Made by a program: the position numbers and the translations under genes. Shown piece by piece: positions 1 through 8,209 of a DNA stretch of 61,435 nucleotides (its first letter is position 1; each line of letters starts with the position of its first letter). Under the pieces are notes generated by a model. That model saw only the letters and a program-made list of their open reading frames with translations. It did not search any database and had not been told where the DNA came from. Origin of the DNA: Clostridia bacterium (lineage in GTDB: Bacteria; Bacillota; Clostridia; Oscillospirales; Acutalibacteraceae); NCBI GenBank assembly GCA_017415515.1, contig JAFQGI010000025.1, positions 1 to 61,435 of the forward strand, written 5' to 3'.

Positions 1-2
1 CG

Positions 3-395
3 CTTTACAAGCTGAACTATTACAAGACCGTAAAAGAGAAAGGTCGCAGTTACTACGAGGTTTACAGCCTGCCGAGATCCGACAAGGTTCCCGAGGAGTA
101 CAAGGAATTGTCCTTTGTGTGTCTCAGACCGGACGGCGCTTACGAAAGTGTAAGTACTGTTGGAATTATGTGCAAGCGGGCAAGCAAAAAACTGGAAGGT
201 CTCGAAGGGTTTCATTTCCACCAACTGCGCCACACGTTCACGACCAATCTGATCTCAAACGGTGCGGCGATCAAGGACGTGCAGGAGTTGTTAGGCCATG
301 CCGATGCCAATACCACGATGTCAATTTATGCGCATTCAACCAGGGAGGCAAAGCGCACTTCCGCAAGACTGCTCGATAAGGTAAGCAGTGGTTGA
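3..395 (+). CDS. Tyrosine recombinase (integrase), C-terminal part, truncated by window edge
   Basis: The frame is open from the first bases, so the gene begins upstream of the window. What remains is the catalytic C-terminus of a site-specific tyrosine recombinase: an HxLRHT box (HQLRHTFTTNL) supplying catalytic His and Arg, then ELLGHADANTTMSIYAH with the second His and the nucleophilic Tyr. It would cut and rejoin DNA through a 3'-phosphotyrosine. It differs from the two complete integrases in the window and probably belongs to another, older element to the left. It ends in TGA and is followed by a hairpin terminator. The family is certain; the element it served is unknown. Confidence 0.85.
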   Translation, partial: LYKLNYYKTVKEKGRSYYEVYSLPRSDKVPEEYKELSFVCLRPDGAYESVSTVGIMCKRASKKLEGLEGFHFHQLRHTFTTNLISNGAAIKDVQELLGHADANTTMSIYAHSTREAKRTSARLLDKVSSG

Positions 396-405
396 ATATA
401 AAAAG

Positions 406-446
406 TTTCCCTTGTTCCTGCTGATAAGGGCAAAAACAAGGGAAAA
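406..446 (+). terminator. Hairpin terminator after the partial integrase
   Basis: An 11-bp stem (TTTCCCTTGTT / AACAAGGGAAA) lies just after the integrase stop. It is A/T-flanked on both sides, so it could work in both directions. Confidence 0.6.
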
Positions 447-541
447 TACATAACAGTTGAGTTTGTAATAAACGAAAAACCCAGTAATATCAAAGGTTTT
501 TAGAGTGTAGGACAGTAATTGTTTAATAAATTGGAATTGGT

Positions 542-967
542 TTAAGTAAAGTCTATTTCGTAGCGTGTGCCATTCGAAAACAGAATACCGTTGGTTAATT
601 TAATGCAAAGGATGCAAGTGTTTGTGTCATCCAAATTGTTGTGTCCGTTATCAAGCCAAGCGGAAAACACTTGCTTCATTTTATTTGCGATATGTAAATT
701 ATCTGCTTTCCCGAAGTATCCTAAATTAAGCCCTTTGCCTTGGGCTGTAAACCATTCTCCGGATAGTGCAACAGTAGGATTTTGTTCAATTTGTTTCATT
801 TTACTTGACAAACCGTGGGTAAGTACATAAAAGACACCGTTCTCATAAAAGGCATCCACACTGCGAACATAGGGAATATTGTCAATAGCAGTTGCCAGAG
901 CAATAATACTATCCTTGCCGAATCGTTCCAACAGAATTGCGTCTACTTCCTTTGTCAATTTTTCCAT
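542..967 (-). CDS. Pyridoxamine 5'-phosphate oxidase-like flavin protein
   Basis: A 141-aa protein with the split-barrel pattern of small PNPOx-like FMN proteins: an N-terminal helix, DNIPYVRSVDAFYENGVFYVLT, then SSKMKQIEQNPTVALSGEW. These proteins usually bind FMN, F420 or heme; the substrate cannot be read from sequence. The ATG at 967 is preferred because GGAGG lies 7 nt upstream; a start at 1012 in the same frame has no such site. It stands alone on the minus strand between an integrase remnant and a WYL remnant, so it may be cargo of an older integrated element. It looks intact. Confidence 0.75.
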   Translation of the reverse strand: MEKLTKEVDAILLERFGKDSIIALATAIDNIPYVRSVDAFYENGVFYVLTHGLSSKMKQIEQNPTVALSGEWFTAQGKGLNLGYFGKADNLHIANKMKQVFSAWLDNGHNNLDDTNTCILCIKLTNGILFSNGTRYEIDFT

Positions 968-1014
968 GTACACTACCTCCGTCAAATTCCAATTTGTCGG
1001 TCTGTTAACCAAAT

Positions 1015-1109
1015 GAGTATCTTCCCTGAATATCGTTCAGGAACTGTTGGAAGCCCTCCACAACTTCGGGAGGGTCAATGATGGCGACACGTTTGCGGAA
1101 ACGGCAAAC
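1015..1109 (-). pseudogene. Remnant of a WYL-type regulator, last ~30 codons
   Basis: On the minus strand this stretch reads VCRFRKRVAIIDPPEVVEG then FQQFLNDIQGRYS, which closely matches the C-terminus of the intact WYL regulator at 1884-2942 (SFRKKATIVGPPEVVEE, FQQFLSDIQGRYE). Nothing upstream of it continues the gene. It is a second, divergent WYL gene reduced to its 3' end. It suggests that an older relative of the present island, or an ancestral copy of the gene, was at this site and was largely deleted. Confidence 0.8.
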
Positions 1110-1156
1110 CTTTTACTACATTGTATCACTCTATAAAGATTTATGCAAGGTTGGAA

Positions 1157-1344
1157 TGGCGAGACTTGAACTCTGCTTTGTGACCGAGAGTGGTGAAGCC
1201 TTCCCCTTGAGGGGAAGGTGGCTGCCCGTAGGGCAGACGGATGAGGTGGCAAAAATGGGTAGCAACCTCAATCCGCATTGTAGGGGGCGGCGCCTTCGAC
1301 GCCCCGAAAGAGGTTTGTGCAAATGCAGATGGAGACTTGAACTC
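1157..1344 (-). repeat. Two partial tRNA-Pro 3'-arm scars
   Basis: TGGCGAGACTTGAACTC at 1157-1173 is identical to 17 bases of the tRNA-Pro T arm/acceptor (13941-13957). GAGACTTGAACTC recurs at 1332-1344. With the att copy at 1502-1548 this gives three decreasing remnants in a row, which fits repeated integration and excision at the same tRNA. Confidence 0.6.
1198..1249. repeat. Two-hairpin palindromic repeat, copy 1
   Basis: A pyrimidine/purine hairpin (CCTTCCCCTTGAGGGGAAGG) is followed by a second palindrome (CTGCCCGTAGGGCAG) and a purine tail. The same architecture with different inner palindromes recurs at about nine places in the window. Confidence 0.7.
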
Positions 1345-1465
1345 CCATCCGTTGCAAGGGGAGTTTTCGTTTCTACGGCAGAAAGTAGGTTGCAACGGAT
1401 GCTGATATTTTCCGCCAAGGGAGGAAAATATGGTGAGTCAAGAACCTCCATCCACCGCTCTAACG

Positions 1466-1503
1466 AAAAAAGAGAGATGAGCAGATGCTCATCTCTCTTT
1501 TTT
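1466..1503 (-). terminator. Original downstream terminator of tRNA-Pro
   Basis: A stem of about 17 bp (1466-1483 with 1486-1503) with an AAAAAA/TTTTTT outer end lies directly against the att copy. On the minus strand it would follow the 3' CCA of an unoccupied tRNA-Pro, so it is probably the chromosomal terminator of that gene, separated from it by the island. Confidence 0.7.
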
Positions 1504-1548
1504 GGTCCGAGTGGCGAGACTTGAACTCACGGCCTCTTGACCCCCAGT
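1502..1548 (-). repeat. Distal attachment site copy of the tRNA-Pro island
   Basis: 47 bases identical to 13931-13977, the tRNA-Pro(GGG) gene from its anticodon loop through CCA. Identity stops abruptly at 1549. Together with the integrase-proximal copy it defines the ends of a 12.4-kb island. Crossover near the anticodon loop is usual for tRNA-targeting tyrosine integrases. Confidence 0.92.
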
Positions 1549-1883
1549 GAGACCCTTGCAGGGTCTCCAAAGGAAGCGCGCTCTCATCCCACAACCACGC
1601 GGTTTATATCACACAGTAACTCATGCACTCTTGACTTTTCACAGAATCGCCCACTTGACCGAAGTATAAATCAACATCAAGTGGTCTCTTTGATTGTAGA
1701 TCAATGCTATCCAAATGTCAATAGGTGTTAGGCAGTGTAAATGAGTGTTAATTGGTGTAACTCCATATCTTGCCTTCTGGCGTGGAGCGGGCCAGCCTCT
1801 GCACCGGAGAGGGTTAGCTTTGCGGAGCATGGAGGGGGTCCCCTCTGCGCCGATGTAGACTGACATCGGCACTCCTACTTATC
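1549..1883. other. Island left arm: candidate integrase arm sites, no gene
   Basis: No coding sequence is supported. The 16-mer TGCACTCTTGACTTTT at 1624-1639 matches copies beside the integrase at the other end. At about 1722-1761 short direct repeats of the type GTGTTA/GTGTAA follow each other at roughly one-turn spacing. Both fit accessory sites bound by the integrase N-terminal domain or an excision factor. Confidence 0.5.
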
Positions 1884-2942
1884 TTACTCATATCTCCCCT
1901 GAATATCGCTCAGGAATTGTTGGAACTCCTCCACTACTTCTGGTGGGCCGACGATGGTGGCTTTCTTGCGGAAACTGCACACCCAAGAGTAGAACATATT
2001 GCTGACCTCCACCGCCGCAGAAACGGTGAAGTGAGTGTCATCGTACTTGGTGTAGGTAGGCTCCGACGCACCGAAGCGTTCGATCACCGTGTCCAACAGG
2101 TCGTTGGTGAAACGGATTTGCACTCGCTTTTCCTCACCACCGAACATCGAGAACACCTTTTGGGTGTAGGTTCGCAAGTCGATTTTCTCGAACTCCTTGA
2201 TGCCCTCGCGTGGCGCGTCGGGGATTTCTTCAACGTCTCGCATGCGGTCGATTCGATAGTGGACAATCTTCTTGCCATTGTAGGCAATCAAATAGTAGTT
2301 GCCCTCCGTCACCAAGATCTTGAAAGGACTCAACACGTAGTCTTTGCCTCTACGTCGCGGAGTCTGCTCGGTGCGGTTCGACAAGGTGTGTTTGGTATAT
2401 TTGAATTTGATCTTGTGGTCGTTGCGGATGGCGCGGTTGATGACCTGCACGTAGTCGGGCAATCGGTTATTGCGGCTCTTGCCCCGATCGATCAGATAGG
2501 AGTCGCGCACCAGTTCGTCCGCTTGATACTCACTGCACTGTTCGGTCAGAGCATCCAGCAGACGTCCTTCTTGCTCCTTCGTGATGAAGCGAGAGGTGCA
2601 GACGCACTCCACCAATAGTTGGAGATCGCTCAGCGTGCATGGGCGTTTGACCACCTTGTAGCCTCGCTTGCCGGATCCGTCATACACGATTTTGTATTTG
2701 AACCGCTCGCCTTGATCGAAGCATTCTTCTTCGTCTCCTTCATAGAGGCGTTGCAGTTCCTTGATGTCGCGGCAGACGGAATGCTCACCGGATGTCACGC
2801 CATACTCATCCTCCAACAGTTCGACGATTTTCTCTGCACTGAGAGGGTGGTTCTCATCGGTGTGGCGGAGGAGTATCTGCCAAACCAAAAGAGACTTGAA
2901 CTTTTGACCCTCGCGGCGTCCTCCCAAATCTTGAATCGCCAT
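1884..2942 (-). CDS. WYL-domain transcriptional regulator (HTH + WYL)
   Basis: A 352-aa protein. Residues 1-70 form a winged-helix DeoR-like DNA-binding region (SLLVWQILLRHTDENHPLSAEKIVELLEDEYG). The middle is a WYL domain (KDYVLSPFKILVTEGNYYLIAYNG, HYRIDRMRDVEEI), followed by the usual C-terminal extension. WYL domains bind nucleic acid or nucleotide ligands and often control mobile or defence genes. The ATG at 2942 is chosen because AAAGGTGGT lies 7 nt upstream, while the alternative at 2963 sits almost on the -10 box. It is the outermost gene of the island and the only neighbour read towards the att site. The regulated target is unknown. Confidence 0.88.
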   Translation of the reverse strand: MAIQDLGGRREGQKFKSLLVWQILLRHTDENHPLSAEKIVELLEDEYGVTSGEHSVCRDIKELQRLYEGDEEECFDQGERFKYKIVYDGSGKRGYKVVKRPCTLSDLQLLVECVCTSRFITKEQEGRLLDALTEQCSEYQADELVRDSYLIDRGKSRNNRLPDYVQVINRAIRNDHKIKFKYTKHTLSNRTEQTPRRRGKDYVLSPFKILVTEGNYYLIAYNGKKIVHYRIDRMRDVEEIPDAPREGIKEFEKIDLRTYTQKVFSMFGGEEKRVQIRFTNDLLDTVIERFGASEPTYTKYDDTHFTVSAAVEVSNMFYSWVCSFRKKATIVGPPEVVEEFQQFLSDIQGRYE

Positions 2943-2971
2943 TATGCGCACCACCTTTCTCATTTGGATCC

Positions 2972-2977
2972 ATTATA
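2972..2977 (-). promoter_or_regulatory. -10 box of the WYL gene
   Basis: A perfect TATAAT on the minus strand, 30 nt before the chosen start. The -35 region is poor (TTTTCT at the right distance), which would suit a regulated promoter. Confidence 0.5.
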
Positions 2978-3033
2978 ACATGAAGAAATACGAAAGAAAA
3001 CAAAATCTCGGTCTTCACGATTTCATAATAATG

Positions 3034-3063
3034 AAGGCCCTGCAACCAGTGTCGCAGGGCCTT
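3034..3063 (-). terminator. Terminator after the CBM-phosphoesterase gene
   Basis: A 10-bp stem (AAGGCCCTGC / GCAGGGCCTT) lies 28 nt past the TAA, followed on the minus strand by a moderately T-rich tract. Confidence 0.75.
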
Positions 3064-3090
3064 GCTTATGAAGAATACCTATGCACAGGG

Positions 3091-6000
3091 TTATCCGTTG
3101 TACTCCTCGTCGGAGGTGGCGGTGACGACCCGCTGAGGACCGTATACGGTCTCATCCAGAGCACCCACAATGTAGGTGTTGGTCAGGTCGCGGTCGTTGA
3201 GCACGCCCTTGGCCTTCAGGTTATGGAGACCATCGGCAGCGTAACGGCTGATGATCACCGAACCGTCCGCCTGAATGCGGAAGGTGGTCATGGTCAGGGT
3301 GCGATCCGCCTCAGAGCCGTGATTGGCGTAATAGCCCACGTAACCGGCGTTCATATAGGTGAAATTCAGCTCCACCTCAGAGGGAGCGTTCTTCACGCTG
3401 GCAGGATCGGCCACCAGGATGGAATCACCCTTGGCCAGATAGATGGAGCCGCCGCCAATGTAGGCGTCGTAGTCGCCGGAGTGGTTGTGGCCGAACAGGA
3501 AAATGATGTTCAGACCGGCCTCGCCGCCGGCGTTGAGAGCCTCTACGAGAGGCAGGGCGTTCTTAGCGCAGCTTTCGTCGATGGTACGGCGGCTGTAGTG
3601 CAGCGGCACGTGGCACAGCACAAAGATGGGCTTGTTGCCCCAGTCACTATTGACCTTCTCGTTGAAATAGGCGGTCAACTGATTGGCTACGGCAGCACTG
3701 CCGCCACCATAGGCGCTGTAATCATTCTCATTGATGACAAACACACCGTAGGGAGCACCCAGAGGATCCTTGGGACCGGTGGGAGAAATCAGCTCCACAG
3801 TAGGAGCGTCGTGGTTACCCTCGGTATAGACCTTGTTGCCATAGACCACGTCGGAGACGGCCGCATCCAGACTCTGAGTACCGGCAGTCGCCACGTCGTG
3901 ACCGGAACCGTATCCGTAGTCACCGATGAAGAAGAAGCCGTCAAACAGACCGTTAGCGGTTTCGGGCTTGGCGCCATTGAGCAGAGGCGTTACATCGGGG
4001 TCACCGGCGGCCTGGGTCTGCATCTGATAGTCGCCGCCTGCCAGCAGGATGGTCTCGGTCAGGTCGGTGACGCTGTAGGGACTGTTGGTGGCCTGTGCCG
4101 CGGCACGGCACAGATCAAAGTAGCAGGCGACAATCTCGTCAGGCTGCTCGGTAATGATATCCAGCGTCTCACCGGTCAGCGCCAAATACCACGCTACGGT
4201 AACGGCGTATTCCTTCTCTGCCTCGGTAGCAGCAGGACGGACGGTGTTCAAGTTGGCCAGCGTTGTAGCGGCAGGGATAACGCCGTCAGCGGTGGCGGCA
4301 GTAGCACTATAATACAGCACCTGTGCGCCAAAGGGCTTGTTGGCGATGGCCCATTCCAAATCGGCATCGTTAGTGACTACCACATACTGCCAGCGCTCAT
4401 CGGTGAGGACGGCGGAGGCATCGGAAGCGGAGGTGGTCCACACACCATTGTCGTCGTTCTTGTGATAGGTGGTGCCGTCCAGATGACCCAGGATGACCTG
4501 ATCGTACGCAGCGCTCTTGAGCACGTCGTACAGATAGGTATCCATCATGCCATAGGTAGCGGCATCGCCCACCATCAGCACCCGCTTGGTGCGACGGGCA
4601 ATCTCCACATCGGCGTAGTTGTCGCTGATGACGTCGCCGTAGATGGTGACAATCTCGTCACCAATCTGATAGGTATAGTAGGGACGGGCGTAGATCTCGG
4701 TGTTCACACCTTGATCGGGAATGTTGATGATACGCACGGCAAAGCCGATGGCATCCTCTTCCCAATCCAGCAGGTACTTAGCGGCAATCTTGATGGTGTT
4801 CTTGCCGTTTACTGCCTCCAGAGTCAGGTTGTCGCCGGACTGGTTGGATACCACAGCGCCGGTCTCCAGCAAGGTGCCGACAGCCTCGTCATACTGGAAC
4901 AACTTGACGGTACCGGTACCGCTCACATACTGGTTACCCTTAACGTACTGCGTGTTGTTTGCATTCAGGAAGAAGCGGAACGCCAGACCACGGTTGTCGT
5001 CATCGGTATCGCGGATGCTGACACCGCTATTGTCCAAGTTGTCTTCGCGATCCATTTCGTCGCCGGACAGGTTCTCGATCTTGATGTCGTCGATCCAAAC
5101 CTCGTCCTTGGTCTCCTTGCCGGAGCCGGAGAAGTTCAGGGTAGCGGAGGTGTTATAGGCAGACTTAAAGGTCTTCTCCACGTACACCCACTTGGCGCCG
5201 GTGCTACCGGTACCCAGATAAGCCGAAGCCAGGGTTTGGCCATCCACGTCACCCTTGATCGTGTAGTTAACACCATTGGAAATGGCTTTGTACCAGAAGG
5301 AAATCTTATAGGTCTTACCAACCTCCAGATTAAACTTCTGGTTCAGGGTGGCGCCCCAGCTGCCGTCACCGATCATCTTGGCGCCGTAGTCGCCGGTATA
5401 GGCGGCCTCGCCGGAAATCTCGGTAGACTGGTAGATATCCCATTTAGTCAGAGAACCGGCCTCAAAATCGCCGTTGTAGATATAGCCGTCATAGGAGGGC
5501 TCTTTCAGCTCGACCACGGCGGCAGAGTCCATATAGACGCTCTCGATGGTACCGTTACCGCCGCCGCAGATGTTGATGCGGGTGGTGGCGCCGGTAGCCA
5601 CAAAGTCCATAGACACCTTGGTCCAGTCGGTCACGTTGTACCACATAGAGGCGATGGTGGTGTTGCTGGCAACGTCCACAATCTGAATGTTGCAACCGTT
5701 GGAAATGGCCTTGAAGTAGGCAGAGAAGTTATATTTCTTACCCACCTCGGTGGTGAAATTCTGATAGAAAATACCATTCCAGGTGCCGTCACCCTTCAGG
5801 TGGGCACCGTAAGACCCTTCGTAGGCGGCATCGGAGGAAGCACCGGAGCCGTTATACCCATACCAAGGGGAGGCGTTACCGGTCTCAAAGGCGCCGTTCT
5901 CCAGTAGACCGTCGTCGGCAATCTCAACCACCGAAACGTCGTCCAGGTAGACGGTTTCGGTGACAGCCTTGCCGGAGGAGTGGAAGTTCACGTGCAGGGT

Positions 6001-7830
6001 GTTGGTGGTGGGGGTCACCACGTAGGCAACATAGGTCCACTCAGCCTTATCGTGCCAGCCGTTGGCTAGGGTGGTGCCGGAGGATCCGCCGTCCTGAATC
6101 TTGATGTTGGCACCGGTGGCAAGCACCTTCAGCCAGGCGGAGACCACGTAGGTCTTGCCAGGTTCTACGGTGACGTTCTGGTTGATCATACTGCCCCAGT
6201 TACCGGAACCGTTCAACTTCATACCGTAGGCGCCGTTCATCTTAGCCTCTTCGGTAACGGTAGAACCCTGATAGACGGTCCAGCCGGTGTTGTCGCCGGT
6301 CTCAAAGTCGCCGTTGGTCATCAGCGGAGCGGGATACACCTGAACGTCGTCCACGTAGATCAGGTTCTTGGTGGTGGAACTGTTGTGGAAGAAGTTCAGA
6401 TACAGAGCCGCCGCATCGGAGGTGACCTGATAGGTCATCTTGGTCCAGTCGGCTGCACCCAGAGAATCGTTAGCCAGAGCGGCGCCGGAGGAGTTGCCGT
6501 CCTTGATCTGGAAGTTGACGTTCTCGGTGACCGCCTTGTACCAGAAGGACACGATATAGGGCACGCCCTGCTCCACGGGAACGGTCTGGTACAGCAGACT
6601 GCCCCAGGAGGTCTCGCTGGACAGTTCGGCACCATAGTTACCGGTGTAGGCGGCATCAGCAGAAGCCTTGGTGTCACCGTAGACAGTCCAGCCCTTGGTG
6701 TCGCCGATCTCAAAGTCGCCGTTGGTCACCACGTTGCCGGGGACCACCGGCACCTCGCCGGGGGCCCAAGGATCTTCCGGCTCTTCGGGTTCAGGGTCGG
6801 GCTCGGTGCCCTCGTTGGGGTCGTACAGCACCACGTCGTCGAAGTAGAAGTTGCCGCCGGAACTGGCGGTCTTGTTCTGGAAGAACAGGGTGACGGAAGT
6901 GTAGCTGCCGGTGTTAAAGGTTACCGAGGCCTGTTGCCACGTGCCGGCAGGAGTGCCGTTGGCGGTCACGCTCTTAATGTCGGTGGAGCCGTTGCCCTTA
7001 ATGAACACATAGGCGCCGGCATTGGAAGCGGAACCGTCGTAGTAGTGCCAGAAGGTCAGCGTATAGTCGGTGTTGGCACTCAGGGTGATGGCCTTGGTTT
7101 TGATCATCGTCTGATATTGGTTGGCGGTGTTGCCGCTTTTCATGGCGTAGGTGCCGCCGTGGACGATGTCGGTGACGATGCTGGGACCATACCAGCTCTG
7201 ATCCCAGCCGGTATTGAAATCGCCGGTCTCGAAATCACCGTTTTCAATCAGGTTGGTGAAGGTGGGTTCGGGTTCCGGTTCCGGAACGTCACTACCGGTG
7301 ACGATCATAGATACGTCGTCAAAGTAGAAGGTGCCACCGGTGTTGGCGGTCTTGTTCTGCAGGAACAGGGTAACGCTGGTGTAAGAGCCGGAATTAAACT
7401 CCAACGTAGCCTTCTGCCAGGTGCGGGGATTGGCAGAGCCATTGGCAATCACATGGCTGATGTTGGTGCTGCCATTACCCTTGGCATACAGATAGGCACC
7501 TGCATCGGTACCGGAGCCGTCGTAGTAGTACCAGAAGGTCACCGTGTAGTCGGTGTTGGCTTCAACCGTGATGGCCTTGGTCTTAATCATGGTCTGGTAC
7601 TGGCTGGCGGTATTGGTGGTCTTCATAGCATACGTACCGCCGTGCACCACGTCGGTGACAATACTGGGAGCATACCAGCTCTGGTCCCATCCGGTGTTAA
7701 AATTACCGGTTTCAAAGTCGCCGTTTTCAATTAGATTAACCGCTGCGGCGGATACCATCGCGCCTGCAGGGATCAGGGAGCACAGCATCAGCATGGCGGC
7801 TAAAACGGCAATGAGTTTACGCAGTTTCAT
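3091..7830 (-). CDS. Secreted protein with six CBM-like modules and a C-terminal metallophosphoesterase domain
   Basis: A 1579-aa protein. A Sec signal peptide covers residues 1-30 (MKLRKLIAVLAAMLMLCSLI, then PAGAMVSAAA). Six tandem beta-sandwich modules of the CBM4/9-like kind follow, each opening with a variant of NGDFETG and closing with FYFDDV/VYLDDV: about 33-178, 193-345, 366-500, 503-637, 641-775 and 783-925. Modules 1-2 and 3-6 form two subfamilies, joined by Pro/Glu linkers (PEPEPEP). The C-terminal third carries calcineurin-like phosphoesterase motifs: GD (1303-1304), GNHD (1338-1341), CHVPLH (about 1405) and GHNH (1447-1450). The first DxH box is not obvious; LLAGGDYQ near 1270 may replace it. 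There is no LPXTG, SLH or dockerin, so it is probably released. The ribosome binding site is AAGGAGG. A role in binding glycans and removing phosphate at the cell surface is inference. Confidence 0.88.
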   Translation of the reverse strand: MKLRKLIAVLAAMLMLCSLIPAGAMVSAAAVNLIENGDFETGNFNTGWDQSWYAPSIVTDVVHGGTYAMKTTNTASQYQTMIKTKAITVEANTDYTVTFWYYYDGSGTDAGAYLYAKGNGSTNISHVIANGSANPRTWQKATLEFNSGSYTSVTLFLQNKTANTGGTFYFDDVSMIVTGSDVPEPEPEPTFTNLIENGDFETGDFNTGWDQSWYGPSIVTDIVHGGTYAMKSGNTANQYQTMIKTKAITLSANTDYTLTFWHYYDGSASNAGAYVFIKGNGSTDIKSVTANGTPAGTWQQASVTFNTGSYTSVTLFFQNKTASSGGNFYFDDVVLYDPNEGTEPDPEPEEPEDPWAPGEVPVVPGNVVTNGDFEIGDTKGWTVYGDTKASADAAYTGNYGAELSSETSWGSLLYQTVPVEQGVPYIVSFWYKAVTENVNFQIKDGNSSGAALANDSLGAADWTKMTYQVTSDAAALYLNFFHNSSTTKNLIYVDDVQVYPAPLMTNGDFETGDNTGWTVYQGSTVTEEAKMNGAYGMKLNGSGNWGSMINQNVTVEPGKTYVVSAWLKVLATGANIKIQDGGSSGTTLANGWHDKAEWTYVAYVVTPTTNTLHVNFHSSGKAVTETVYLDDVSVVEIADDGLLENGAFETGNASPWYGYNGSGASSDAAYEGSYGAHLKGDGTWNGIFYQNFTTEVGKKYNFSAYFKAISNGCNIQIVDVASNTTIASMWYNVTDWTKVSMDFVATGATTRINICGGGNGTIESVYMDSAAVVELKEPSYDGYIYNGDFEAGSLTKWDIYQSTEISGEAAYTGDYGAKMIGDGSWGATLNQKFNLEVGKTYKISFWYKAISNGVNYTIKGDVDGQTLASAYLGTGSTGAKWVYVEKTFKSAYNTSATLNFSGSGKETKDEVWIDDIKIENLSGDEMDREDNLDNSGVSIRDTDDDNRGLAFRFFLNANNTQYVKGNQYVSGTGTVKLFQYDEAVGTLLETGAVVSNQSGDNLTLEAVNGKNTIKIAAKYLLDWEEDAIGFAVRIINIPDQGVNTEIYARPYYTYQIGDEIVTIYGDVISDNYADVEIARRTKRVLMVGDAATYGMMDTYLYDVLKSAAYDQVILGHLDGTTYHKNDDNGVWTTSASDASAVLTDERWQYVVVTNDADLEWAIANKPFGAQVLYYSATAATADGVIPAATTLANLNTVRPAATEAEKEYAVTVAWYLALTGETLDIITEQPDEIVACYFDLCRAAAQATNSPYSVTDLTETILLAGGDYQMQTQAAGDPDVTPLLNGAKPETANGLFDGFFFIGDYGYGSGHDVATAGTQSLDAAVSDVVYGNKVYTEGNHDAPTVELISPTGPKDPLGAPYGVFVINENDYSAYGGGSAAVANQLTAYFNEKVNSDWGNKPIFVLCHVPLHYSRRTIDESCAKNALPLVEALNAGGEAGLNIIFLFGHNHSGDYDAYIGGGSIYLAKGDSILVADPASVKNAPSEVELNFTYMNAGYVGYYANHGSEADRTLTMTTFRIQADGSVIISRYAADGLHNLKAKGVLNDRDLTNTYIVGALDETVYGPQRVVTATSDEEYNG

Positions 7831-7873
7831 GTTCTTTCCTCCTTGTGCGTTTTTGGAACGATAGTGTAAAGAT

Positions 7874-7987
7874 TTACCACTCTAATTCGCCATCATTGAA
7901 AGTGTTAGATCCTTCCAGCGGAGCGGCCATGACCGCTTCCGAAGCATAGCCTAAAACGGTGATTTGAGGCGACAGATACGATTTCAT
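7874..7987 (-). CDS. 37-aa peptide of unknown function, upstream of the CBM-phosphoesterase gene
   Basis: A short frame (MKSYLSPQITVLGYASEAVM, then AAPLEGSNTFNDGELEW) with an excellent ribosome binding site, AAAGGAGG 7 nt before the ATG, and a TAA stop. It is 43 nt upstream of the 1579-aa gene and in the same direction, so the two are probably one transcript. The layout, an N-terminal half of the Y-x-x-P-x-[IV]-x-V type, a short hydrophobic break with AA, and an acidic, Trp-ending tail, recalls the very small 'P-x-V-E' peptides common in gut Clostridia. It could be a leader of a modified peptide or a regulatory peptide. No maturation enzyme is nearby. Too short for homology by eye. Confidence 0.65.
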   Translation of the reverse strand: MKSYLSPQITVLGYASEAVMAAPLEGSNTFNDGELEW

Positions 7988-8209
7988 TCGGTTTCCTCCT
8001 TTCTTTCTATAAGCTTTAGTTGTCCATCCTCGTGTGTGGGAGAGTGATAGACGCACTTCCCCACAAAAACGTTTTGCTGATTTTATCTTACCACGGGGCA
8101 AAACCATGATATAAGAAACAAAGCTTGGAAAATAGTGTACAAAACGAAACTCCCATTTGACGAACAGCACAAAGCTTGATATGATGTAAAAAAGAAAGGG
8201 GACGGTTGT
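7988..8209. promoter_or_regulatory. Divergent control region between the peptide/CBM operon and the AraC gene
   Basis: No gene. ACAAAGCTTG occurs twice, at 8118-8127 and 8169-8178, 51 bp apart, a candidate pair of AraC-family sites. An imperfect inverted repeat at 8035-8065 (TGTGGGAGAGTG / CACTTCCCCACA) would fold in the leader of the minus-strand transcript. No promoter of consensus quality is visible on either strand, which fits activator-dependent expression. Confidence 0.5.

Larger units (their letters stand above)
1110..1465. other. Gene-free stretch with tRNA scars and palindromic repeats
   Basis: No credible coding sequence. It contains tRNA-Pro T-arm scars (about 1157 and 1332), a two-hairpin repeat (1198-1249) and a second short palindrome beginning TAGGGGG (1280-1306). 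Confidence 0.7.

Noticed and set aside
1157-1548. Possible additional tRNA genes
   Set aside because: Only T-arm/acceptor pieces are present; no D arm or complementary acceptor strand, so they are att scars.
2944-5907. Open plus-strand frame of 987 codons
   Set aside because: Exactly antisense to the CBM-phosphoesterase gene; the composition (Val/Gly/His/Ile-rich, no domain) is that of a frame mirrored from a GC-biased gene.
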